NCBI GenBank assembly: GCA_009823505.1
Contig: VZQC01013876.1
Span: 191,898 to 255,897 of the forward strand
From: Rhizomys pruinosus
Lineage: Eukaryota > Chordata > Mammalia > Rodentia > Spalacidae
Direction: 5' to 3'
DNA length: 64,000 bases
The position numbers were made by a program, and so were the translations under genes. The first letter of the stretch is position 1; each line of letters starts with the position of its first letter. Under the pieces are notes generated by a model. It had not been told where the DNA came from. It saw only the letters and a list, made by a program, of their open reading frames with translations, and searched no databases. Of the stretch, positions 55,009-64,000 are shown piece by piece.

Positions 55009-55200
55009 CTCAGGACTAGAGCTGAGTGAGCAGGGAGAGTAATTTGGCGCAAAGGACCCTAGTGCAAATGACAGAAGGTGTGAACTCTGGGGTGGGGGGC
55101 ATGCTGCAGGAGGATGCCAAGGGAGAAGTGGGTATAATGGCAATTAAGACTGACTGAAAAATTATGTATGAAACACACAGAGAAATTCATTAAAAAGTAG
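54415..55200 (+). mobile_element. L1 3'UTR with B1 insertion, copy 2
   Basis: gggcccagggaacatttcgg, ctgcagaaatgggtagcaaa and ggggtggggggcatgctgca; ends aaattcattaaaaagtag. Confidence 0.82.
54794..55008 (+). mobile_element. B1 SINE with (GAAA)n tail
   Basis: B1 in sense orientation; tail (GAAA)n at 54957-55008. agactcagg flanks it on both sides. Confidence 0.94.
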
Positions 55201-55384
55201 TGAAAATGAATATGTTTACAGAATTTAAGCTGTAAACAAAAAAGAATGATGGTTTTTATATTAATATTTTAAATCACATGTATTTACATAATTTTGATGT
55301 TATTTGAATAGTCAGCTGAGAACATTATAGTAAGAAGGAAAGTGCCAATATACACCTATATTAATTTTATGATTGATTATTATT

Positions 55385-55535
55385 ATTTTTGTCTTTTTGA
55401 GATGGGGTCTCCCTGTAGTCCCAGCTGTCCTGGAACTCACTCTGTAGACCAGGCTGGCCTTGAACTCACAAAGATCCGCCTGCCACTGCCTCCCAAGTGC
55501 TAGGATTAAAGGCATGCGCCACCACATCCGGTTTA
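55385..55535 (-). mobile_element. B1 SINE, antisense, in copy 2
   Basis: gagatggggtctccctgtag to ccaccacatccgg. Confidence 0.94.
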
Positions 55536-55559
55536 TTATTTTTTTGGTCAATGATTATT

Positions 55560-56480
55560 AATCATTTATTCAGCAAATCATTTTTGCTCCAAGAGAATTA
55601 AGCAAGCAAAACAAAAATTCATAAATTTCACATTCTATTAGGAAAGTCAGACAAAAATCTAAGAGGAAGTCAAGGGCTAGATTAGACAGCAAAGGACTTT
55701 TTCTTTATCTCTGGTATAGCATAAAGCCATTGGAGATTTTAAACAAGGTGGTAATATGATCTAGTATTGCTTGCATGCTTTTCAATGATCATTTTGGATG
55801 TTAGGTGAGGAAAGACTATGGCAGAAAAATTGTAAATTCAGGAGATTTATTTAGGGCTCTATAGCAGTACTTTAGAATGAAAATGATGGTGTTATAAATT
55901 AACATATAAAATATAATGCACAGGTAATATATTTCACGCATAGAACGGATATAGTTTGCTAATGGATTGCATCTAAATTGAATTGAATTAATGATGACTT
56001 GTATCTTATTGTTGAATCAGCTGGAAGGTCAGATATGCAATTAATGTAGAAAACTGCAGAAAGGGATGGCTGGAGTTTCAAGATGGGGGCATCAAGAATC
56101 TTGGTTCGGTCATAAAAAATTTGAGAAGCCTATTAAATTTGCCTTCCAAATGTAATTTAGTCCGTAGTTGGCTAAAGGATCTTGGCATTCAAAAGAGAGA
56201 ATGGCTGGAAGTATAAACATGGCAGTCATGAGTACAGAGGCAGTATTTAAAGCTATTGGGAAAGATGACTTGTGTAAGAAGACAGTGTAAAATAGAGAAG
56301 ACAGAAAAACTCAAGCACAAAAAGTGTGAAGAAGAGCAATACCAATATTAAAAATGAAAAGGGCAATAGTGGTAAGCCAGGAGACCTAGATATTCGGGAA
56401 GCGGGTTGGAAAGAATGGCACAGAAATACATCCAATCACAGACAAATGAGGAGAAAAGAAGGAGAAAGGAAATGGGAACA
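55560..56480 (+). mobile_element. Ancient mammalian repeat, about 0.9 kb
   Basis: The block order tcatttattcagcaaatcat, cacattctattaggaaagtc, aagccattggagattttaaa, aatatgatctagtattgctt and a later ttcgggaagcgggttggaaa fits a well-known mammalian-wide repeat that I cannot name with confidence. Very diverged. Confidence 0.5.
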
Positions 56481-56484
56481 GTAA

Positions 56485-56935
56485 GTCTATACAAGTCTTT
56501 CAGTAACTTTCACTGTGAATGGGTTTAATGTTCTTTTCTGGTAGCAGTTTTTTGTTTAATAAGAAATTTTGCTTTGACAAACATTACTAAAAATAGTTCC
56601 GAACTCCTGTTAGTAATCACATGACATTTTCTATTCTTTATTGAGAATGTTTTCCTTAAAACAGGAAGCATTTTGTTCTCAGTCAGCTTTTTAGATTAGG
56701 AGATTCACAACCAAACTATGTAAATCTCACCCACATACACACATTCACAAGTAAGTGCTATACCCACCCACCTATATGCAAATGAATGTATGTGAATAAA
56801 GAATCCAAGATGCATGCACAGACGCAGATGGGCTCTCACTGTCTGTGAGGGGTTAGTTTCAGGACCACTTGAAGATGCCCGAGTTCCTTCTATAAACAGC
56901 TAAGTATTTCCCTTTAACCTATGGACACCCTCTTA
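56485..56935. other. No recognisable element
   Basis: Unique-looking sequence. Confidence 0.45.
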
Positions 56936-56939
56936 TATC

Positions 56940-57625
56940 CTCTTATTTTTTAACTCAAATTTTGCAAATTTTGTACAATATATTGATAATATTTAGACCC
57001 TCTCCCTATCTGCATCCCTCTCATATACTGCAAATGGTTTTCTTGTACTCTGTCAGCTATGTTTAGGACTATGGAGTCCCCAAATGTCCTTCAATGTGCA
57101 TCGCACCCTTAAAGAAAACCAAGTCTCACTTCCCAGTAGTTATTGGTTGCCAATAGTTCCTTAGCTAAGGTTGGGGCTTTTTACCCCCTTCCCCCACTTT
57201 GATGCTGGCTTTTTTCTCTGGCTTGAGCTTGCATGGGTCTTCTGTTGTTACCATTGCTGTAAATTCATATGAGTAACTTCCTAGGTTTGTGGAAAACTGT
57301 TGCCTTGTGGTTGTCAACCTCCTCTGACTCTTACAATCTTTCTGCCTGCTCTTCTGTAATGGTCCCTGATCACCTGGATTTGATATATGTTCTATCCTGG
57401 GATAATCACTCTGCACTCTTATCTGCACTTTGGCCAGTAGTGGCTTTCTGGGTTAATCACTATCTGTTACATGAGTTAGCTTGTCTGGCGAGAGTTGAGA
57501 GATGCATTAATGTTCTTCCCACCTCATATTCTGTGATATTCTCTGAGCCTTAGGTGGAAAGTTGCATTGTAGATGTGTCACTTAGGGCTGGGCACCTGTT
57601 GGATACTTATTCTCTGCATTTGACC
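56940..57625 (-). mobile_element. L1 3'UTR, antisense
   Basis: cttagctaaggttggggctt, ctgctcttctgtaatggtcc and atgtgtcacttagggctggg, collinear with 12223-13310. It leads directly into ORF2 DNA at 57630. Confidence 0.85.
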
Positions 57626-57629
57626 AATG

Positions 57630-57900
57630 TATCTTTTTTTCCGAGTCTGTGTTATTTCACTTGGTATAACAGTTTCTAGTTCTACCCATTTACCTGCAAA
57701 ATTTCATGACTTCGTTTTTATTTACCACAGAACAGAACTCCATTGTTTAAATGTAGCACATTTTCATTATCAGTTGAGGGATATTTAGGTTGTTTTCCTT
57801 TCCTGGCTATTGTGAAAAATAGCAACAAACATGGCTGAGCAAGTATCTCTGCATGAGCATGTTGATTCCTTGGGTATACGCCAAGAAGCTGTATAACTGG
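57630..57900 (-). pseudogene. L1 ORF2 C-terminal fragment, antisense
   Basis: Reverse complement of ORF2 end: accatttacctgcaaaattt, ttatcagttgagggatattt, gtgaaaaatagcaacaaaca. Frame broken. Same element as the 3'UTR to its left. Confidence 0.88.
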
Positions 57901-59136
57901 ACTGGGAGTGTTTCCATGAACTCTTTCTCTGATTGCTTGTTAGTGGTATATAGAAAGCCTAGTGACTTTTGTAAATTGATTTTGCATGCTGCCACTTTGC
58001 TGAAAGTGTTGATCATTTCTAGAAATTTTCTGGTGGAATTGCTTATGTATAATATCATATCATTGGCAAATAGGATAATTTGACCTCTTCTTTTCCAATT
58101 AGGACCCCTTTAATTTCCTTCTGTTGTTTATCACTCTGGTGACACTTTGAATGGTACATTGGAAAGGAGTGCAGATAGGAGTCAGCATTGTCTGGGTCCT
58201 GAATGAATGGGAATGCTTCCAGTTTTTCTCCATTCTGAATGATGGTGGCTGTGAGTCTGTTGTATATAGACTTAATTATGTTGAGGTATGTACCCTTGAG
58301 TCTAGGTTCACTAAAACTTTTATCACGAATGCATATTGGATTTTTTCAAAGGCCTTTTCTGCATCTATTGAAGTGATCTTGTAATTTTTTTTCCTCGAAG
58401 TCCATTTACACGATTTATCATATTTATTGACATGCATTTTGAACCATCCCTGAACCTCTGGAATAAAGCCAACTTGCTTATGGTGGATGATTATTTTTGA
58501 TATATGTCTGTATGCAATTTGCAAGTATTTTGTAGAGAATCTTTACATCTTATGTTCATTACGGATATGGGTGTATAGTTTGTTGTTATTGAGTCTTTAC
58601 CTGGTTTTGGTATTAGAATGATGCTAGCTTCGTAGAAGGAGTATGGGACTTCTCCCTTTGTTTGTATCTTTTCAGAAATTTAAGCAGAATTGGGTGTGGA
58701 TATTCTTTGACTCTGACAAAATTCTGTTATGATTCCATCTGGACCTAGGCTTGCTTTTTTTAGGTTGGGAGGCTTTTTATTACTGTTTCAGTTTCCTTAT
58801 TTGTTGTGGGTCTGTGTAAGTTGTTGATCTCTTCTTTGTTGAACTTTGATGGTACCATTGAGTTTAGAAATTTCTCCACTTCTTTTAGATCTTCTAATTT
58901 AACAGAACATAGTTTTTAAAAATATTGCCTTATGCTGGATGTGGTGGCACACTCCTTTAATCCCAGTGCTTGGGAAGCAGAAGAAGGGAGATCTCTGTGA
59001 GTTCAAGGCCATCCTGGTCTACATAGTGAATTCCAAGCCAGCTGGAGCTACAGGGAGACCCTATCTCAAAAAGAGACAAAAATATTGCCTTATAATGTTG
59101 CTGATCTTTTTGGTATCTTTTGTGATGTTTTCCTGT
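57901..59136 (-). pseudogene. L1 ORF2 reverse-transcriptase region, antisense, internal deletion, B1 inside
   Basis: The minus strand encodes reverse-transcriptase-region L1 blocks (for example FLEMINTFSKVA-like and INLQKSLGFLYT, near 57930-58040), joined at about 57900 directly to the C-terminal piece. Roughly 1 kb of ORF2 expected between them is missing. A B1 interrupts at 58932-59077. Many frameshifts; not functional. Confidence 0.87.
58932..59077 (+). mobile_element. B1 SINE inside antisense L1 ORF2
   Basis: B1 flanked by aaatattgccttat (58919 and 59079), the target duplication. Confidence 0.94.
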
Positions 59137-59375
59137 AGGACAGCAGTCCTGAATTCAGTCATGCATTGCACATATGCAGGCTAGCATGAGCTTGGCCCCA
59201 TGAGCCAACTTGTCTCCACGTCCTTTTCTGAGCACATGCCATGAGCTGGGCTGACATGTGATAGTGTGGAGGTCTGGGATTGTCCACTGGGAGGTGATGT
59301 CACATGACCTATATAAGCTGCCTGTTACATAGAATAAATGGATTTTCACCATCTGACATGTTCCCCAGGCTGCTA
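59134..59375 (+). mobile_element. LTR-like segment
   Basis: Starts with TG exactly where antisense L1 homology ends. It contains a TATA-like ctatataag (59309-59317) and an AATAAA (59333-59338) 16 bp later, an arrangement seen in some class II rodent LTRs. I cannot name a family or find the right boundary, a primer-binding site or a partner LTR. Confidence 0.45.
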
Positions 59376-59610
59376 CTGTGTGCATGTTTGGCTGTGGGAC
59401 TATCAACAGCAGCTGGCTCTTCAGTTCAATAGGCTGTGGGAGCCAGCAGTTCCACAACAGCGTTTGGCTCCAGGACCATCGGTCTTGCAGCCATGTGTTT
59501 CTTCATAGGGCCATCAGCCCCTCTGTGTGTTTGGCCATGGAACCATCAGTCTCACAGCCGCATGTTTTGCTGCAGGCCCATCTGCCACTCGTGTGCTCTC
59601 TTCAGCTTGG
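59376..59610 (+). repeat. Degenerate 33-bp tandem repeats, GC-rich
   Basis: Units open with gtttggctccaggaccatc-like blocks at about 59384, 59462, 59495, 59527 and 59562. The repeated core is accatc followed by a cagcc block. Identity between units is low. Confidence 0.65.
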
Positions 59611-60280
59611 TCCAACCCTGGGGCCAACAGCCCCATACCCTGGAGCAATGTGAATGGGGCCGGTCTCAAGGCAGGGCGATGATGACTGAGTGGGTGGGAT
59701 CTGAGTAATTTACCCAGGTAGTTGGGAGCTCTCTACCAGGGCAATGTGGCCGAGGCCCAAATTAGGATGATGAGGATCTAGTGGGCACGTTGTTACTAAG
59801 TAAGCAGATTAGATGTGGGCCTTGGAGCAGTGCAAATGAGGATAGTCCAAAAGTGGGGTGATGGTGACCAAATGGCTAGTGTTCTTTTTCTTCTTCTATA
59901 AGTGCAATGCTTAAAGTTGATATTTTTTTTAAAGTCGATATTTTTAAAATAACATTTAGCTTTTGATATCTAACAAAACAAACCTGGTGGTTTAAATACC
60001 TTTGGAAAGCTAAATAGCAATTATTTCTTATGATTTGGCTGGCTGTTCTCATCCAGGTAAGCCTGGATGAGGTGGTTTCATCCCAGATGGCCTCATTCAC
60101 ATATGTAATGGTCCACTATGTGAGTTAAGGCAGGCAATGACCTGGCCCTGTGTCTCTTGTCATGTAACAGAACTGTCCGAGCTCATCCATATGAGCATGA
60201 TTATAGGATTCTTAAAAAACTGTGGTAAGCCCTGCTGCATAAACATTTTCAGAAGTCTTCACTTGTGTTGTATGTACTGT
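59611..60280. other. Unassigned sequence
   Basis: 59611-59880 is GC-richer than its surroundings with ggtgatgatgac-like motifs and may belong with the LTR-like element; the rest is unique-looking. Confidence 0.4.
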
Positions 60281-60284
60281 GGAT

Positions 60285-60640
60285 CCTGTGGTGGTTTGAA
60301 TAAGAAATGTCCTCAGTAGGCTCAAATATTTGAGCACTTGGTCCTCACTTGTTGGCACTGTTTGGGGAAGTTTAGGAGGCATGTCCTTATTGGAGGAAGT
60401 ACGTTACTGGGGGGTGGGCTTTGAGAGTTTATACCCTTGTCCCATTTCCAAAAGACTCCCTGTTTCCTGTGTGTGCATAGAAATGTGATCTCTTAGCTCT
60501 CTAATCTACCCACTGGCCGCCACGACTCCCCCACTATGGTGGACGCCTCCTCTTGAACCGTGAACCAAAATAAACTCTTCCATAAGTTGGTTTTGGTCAT
60601 GGTGTTTTATCTCAGCAATGGAAAAGAGGCTAATACAGTC
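60285..60640 (+). mobile_element. Rodent MaLR-like repeat
   Basis: gtggtttgaataagaaatgt, ggaggcatgtccttattgga, ggggggtgggctttgagagt, gaaccaaaataaactcttcc and ggtcatggtgttttatctca are ordered blocks of a common rodent repeat. Name uncertain. Confidence 0.65.
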
Positions 60641-60644
60641 CCAT

Positions 60645-61050
60645 TAACTAAATCAGGTTACATGGACAAGGACTGAGTCGATGTATGTGGGAAATAATCA
60701 AGGAAAGGGAGAGAGAGAGAGAGTAAATGACTGCAGCCCTGTTTGCAAATAGCTTACTACAACCATTTGAGTATTTATAATTATATGAACTTATCTTCTG
60801 AGTTGTTCATGTTAGAAGTCTTGAAGCTATTTTCTGCCTCTTTTTTCTCTTCTAGTGTAAAATAGAAAATTATTTAATTAGCTTAACAAAATCAATTTTG
60901 TTCAAAATAATTTTCTCTTAGTACTTTAATAATGAAACCACTAAAATAATATTTGATAACAGAACCTTTACTTTTTAATTAATTATATTCAAAAACTGGA
61001 GAGAAATAACATAATTGTCAGATTAAAAGGTGAAATTTATTTTAATTCCC
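60645..61050. other. No recognisable element
   Basis: AT-rich unique-looking sequence with a short GA run at 60706-60722. Confidence 0.5.
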
Positions 61051-61052
61051 AG

Positions 61053-61088
61053 TTATATATATAAAAAAAATATATATATATATATAAA
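61053..61088. repeat. Imperfect (TA)n tract
   Basis: TA runs separated by an A8 run. Confidence 0.93.
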
Positions 61089-61179
61089 ATTCTGTCTTCT
61101 TACAAATATTCAAAGAGGCAATCACAAAAAGTGGCAATATTTAAACAGAAAAACACTAAGCACTACTCCTGTCTTTGGT

Positions 61180-61251
61180 GATTCTGTATGTATTTCTTAT
61201 CTGAGAGTTGGCAGCGATTCTGTATGTATTTCTTATCTGAGAGTTGGCAGC
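61180..61251. repeat. Perfect 36-bp tandem duplication
   Basis: Unit gattctgtatgtatttctta plus tctgagagttggcagc occurs twice without a mismatch (61180-61215, 61216-61251). Confidence 0.97.
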
Positions 61252-62135
61252 AGGTGAAATTAAATGGTTTTCCAAATGACTGCATTGTCATTCTACCTTC
61301 TTCCAGCTAATTGACTGATTTCTGTCATTGCTGCCTTATTCTCAAGGGAGTTACCTGCCACAACAGGGAGAACTGAGAATCTTAAAATGGCACTAAAACC
61401 TACCTCAACTGTGTACAGGTATTTTAGAAAACTCTAAATAGAGAACTTTTCCTTCCAGGGGAGGTGGGGTGAGATACTGTCATAGCACTGTCATCCAGCA
61501 GTTGATGATATATACTCAGATTAGCTTCATAACAATTCTGGGCCTTAGTTTATTCATCTTGAAAACAGAGCACTGACTTTAAGATCTTATCCCAATCTGG
61601 TTCTTTGCATGACTGTTACTGCTGCCTATAACAGAATCAGCAGTGTATTAACTAGAGTAATTGAGGAGGGGCCCTGGGCCACTACAATCCTGGTTAAAAC
61701 ATCTGGCAAGATTGATTGGAATCAGTATCTAATACCATGTATACTGTTCTTCAATCAAATATGCAAAATTCAAGAGATAGTTGTAGGATAGGGATCCAAA
61801 ACGTCGTGTGCACCACTGTCAGTTGGTGTTGGTTCTATACTTGGTCCTTGAAATTTTTAAATATTAATAAATACCTGGCAGCCTTCCTTTTGGCTAAAAT
61901 GGTATTCATTTTCTTTCCAAGTTTCCTGCAAGCTGAATAGATCTGAAGAGAGTTTTCATCACTTTAGGAAGTAGACATCTTTGAGAATCTGTAAGAGTTC
62001 TGAGTGCAGTCAGTCTTCAGTCTACTACAGATATGCACATATGTACACCTTGTGCATGCAGGTAATTATGTTAGTAGTGAATCTTTATATAGGTGTGCTT
62101 CATGTGGAATGCTCATAGAGGTTAGAAAATTTGTA
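61252..62135. other. No recognisable element
   Basis: Unique-looking sequence. Confidence 0.5.
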
Positions 62136-62139
62136 AGGG

Positions 62140-63380
62140 CTTGTGTGTGGGGTGTCTTTTAAGGGAGGAGAGACAGGACACAGTGGCATAAAGGAGGAAA
62201 AGGGTTAGTAATGGAACAGAAATAGACAGATTGGGTGGGAGAGTCGGGGACAGGGCAGAGGAGTGACTATGGGGAGGAATAACTAATACTAAAGACCAGT
62301 TGAAAAGGTCATATGGAAACCTAGTACTGTAGAAGCTACCTAAAATCTATACATGTATATATACAGCTTCAATTGAGTTACCCTATAACAATACACAATG
62401 TCTCCACTTCATAGCACAGGGTAACAAACAAAAAGCCCAGTGCTAAGACTGGGTTATCTCTTTTGGGAGTGGTTTGTTAATGGTATCCCATAGATCCTCA
62501 AACATTACAGGATATTTCTATTGCTTTTTATTACTCTCCAGACCTTGATGGTAAGATCCTATCACACACTTGAGACATAGAACACGGATAAATTGAGATT
62601 GTACTGACCTCAAAGCTTAATCCATGTGGATAGCTTTTATACTGCTGAGAAGTGATATATATATGCTACTGAAGGATGAAAGTATTACTGAAGGAAAATT
62701 ATTAAAAGTATTATCCAGCTATGAATCCTGCAAGTCACAATAATTACCACCCTGGCAAGATATTACAATGGGTGCAATAGTGGCATGAATGATATGAGCA
62801 TAACTATCCATTTTCTGATTGGGCTTAAAGCCTGCTCCACAAGACAGAACTCATTCTTGGAACCATTATCAGGGTCAAGGACCTGTGAGACACACAGATC
62901 ACAAGTCCTAGAGGAGGTCTTCCTGCTATTATTCTGTTAAATGGACATAGTATCAAGCTGTTTACTAATGACTTGTTCTACCCAAAGTTTAGTATATCTC
63001 TCAAGCCTCATTAGAAAACATATTTTTTGTAGTAGATGCTGATTAACACAGAGACCCACAAAATGGTCACTGTGCGAAGATTAAGAGACTGGAGTGCTTA
63101 GCTCTAAATGGAACACATATATCAGATCCCCTCTTTCCAAGGCTCAGAATTCATCATGGAAGAGGGGGTAGAAAGATTGCAGGAGCCAGAGCTGGTGAAT
63201 GACTACAAAATAGTCTTTTATGGGCATAACAAAGCAGTTGCACATATGAACTTAGAGAATTTGTGAAAGTATCCACAACCTATTATTTGTGCAAAATCTC
63301 AGCATGGAGGTGGTAAGAAGGCATGAAGTCCTGCCCTAAAAGAGACTGTTACCACTGATACTGCAGGGAGAGGAGAGTTA
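62140..63380 (+). mobile_element. Long L1 3'UTR, sense
   Basis: ggtcatatggaaacctagta, gtcacaataattaccaccct, aacacagagacccacaaaat and ccaaggctcagaattcatca follow the Lx-type order. It stops at gagaggagagttaga, where a younger L1 is inserted in the opposite orientation. Confidence 0.8.
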
Positions 63381-63382
63381 GA

Positions 63383-64000
63383 TTTTTATTTTTATTTTTA
63401 TTTTTTGTTTATTATTTTTTTTAAGAGATTCACAATATAAGAGCACAGTTGTTTTCAGATCACATTGACATTGCTCAGTTTGCCATACAATTAGGTAGTT
63501 GGCGTTAGCATTCACAGATGAGGGATACGATTTGTTGTTTTTTTTCTGGGACTGTGTTACTTTACTCAGAATGATATCTTCTAGCTCCAGCCATTTACCT
63601 GCAAAGCTCATGATGTCATCTTTCTTTACCGCTGCATAGAACTCCATTGTGTAGATGTACCACGTTTTCTCTACCCACTCATCAGTTGAGGGGCACTTGG
63701 GTTGGTTCCAGCTCCTTGCTATTGTGAAGAGAGCTGCAATAAACATGGCTGTGTTTGTATCTCTGCGGTAAGATGAGTCTTGTGGGTACATGCCCAGGAG
63801 TGGTATGGCTGGGTCAGGTGGCAAGTTCATTCCAAGTCTTCCAAGGGTTCTGCACACTGCTTTCCATAGTGACTGTACCAGTTTACATTCCCACCAGCAG
63901 TGGATAAGTGTTCCCCTTTCCCCACAACCTCTCTAGCACTTGGTATCATTTGATTTCTTTATCCTAGCCAGTCTTATTGGAGTGAGATGATATCTTAAAG
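63383..64000 (-). mobile_element. Young L1, antisense, runs off the window
   Basis: Antisense copy of the subfamily at 1600-2576, ending at the same short 3'UTR and an A-rich (AAAAAT)n tail (63383-63408). Its 5' end lies outside the window. Confidence 0.93.
63544..64000 (-). pseudogene. L1 ORF2 C-terminal region, antisense, partial
   Basis: The minus strand encodes the ORF2 C-terminus with [18 protein letters not shown] and WNQPKC blocks. Extra A bases near the natural stop remove it from frame, so the frame reads on into the 3'UTR. The frame is open from about 63857 to that point, consistent with a young copy. Confidence 0.9.

Larger units (their letters stand above)
54040..55540 (+). repeat. 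1.5-kb duplicated segment, copy 2
   Basis: Cleaner counterpart of 51836-53345, offset by about 2.2 kb in direct orientation. Its repeats are closer to their family consensus than those in copy 1. Confidence 0.9.

Noticed and set aside
59376..59610. CRISPR-like array
   Set aside because: Units are degenerate and contiguous without spacers, in mammalian DNA.
59378..59708. Overlapping 90-codon frames in the GC-rich repeats
   Set aside because: Two frames are open at once because the segment is repetitive and stop-poor; no known protein resemblance.

Overview
This is nuclear DNA of a muroid rodent, and I find no functional protein-coding gene in it. The organism call rests on the repeats: B1 (7SL-derived), B2 and ID (tRNA-derived) and B4 SINEs, plus rodent-type L1 tails. 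The B2 3' halves do not look like the mouse or rat versions I know, so I infer a muroid other than Mus or Rattus; I cannot name the species. The window reads as a gene desert or the inside of a large intron.

Layout. 1-9460: SINEs around a recent 5'-truncated L1 (1600-2576) that landed in a B2. 9460-20600: an old L1M broken up by B2 copies and L1 tails, a GA-rich tract, simple repeats and an ID element. 20600-31800: more SINEs and long antisense L1 3' untranslated (3'UTR) pieces. 31830-38700: L1 ORF2 and 3'UTR DNA carrying serial SINE insertions, and a dead processed copy of Ppia (cyclophilin A) at 36440-37160. 38700-51840: SINEs, old MaLR-type LTR remains, a MIR, and an L1 with a twin-priming inversion (50291-50928). 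51836-55540: two copies of a 1.5-kb segment flank a short genomic piece of Zfyve27 (protrudin) with one intact exon and both splice sites. The first copy is rich in single-base insertions and an N lies next to the gene piece, so this block may be a gap-fill or assembly error. 55560-64000: an ancient repeat, an L1 with a large ORF2 deletion, an LTR-like segment followed by degenerate 33-bp repeats, a MaLR-like repeat, and an L1 tail interrupted by a second young L1 that runs off the right edge.

The only coding-derived segments are L1 ORF2 remnants, the Ppia pseudogene and the Zfyve27 exon. They form no pathway; the biology here is retrotransposition. The main observations are a composite SINE (first 100 nt of B2 fused to a whole B1, two copies, each with its own target-site duplication), a B2 subfamily with a 17-bp internal tandem duplication, repeated use of the same target by successive insertions, and a young L1 group whose 3'UTR is very short. 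Family names come from memory of consensus sequences, no search was run, and boundaries are good to about 5-20 bp unless a target-site duplication fixes them.
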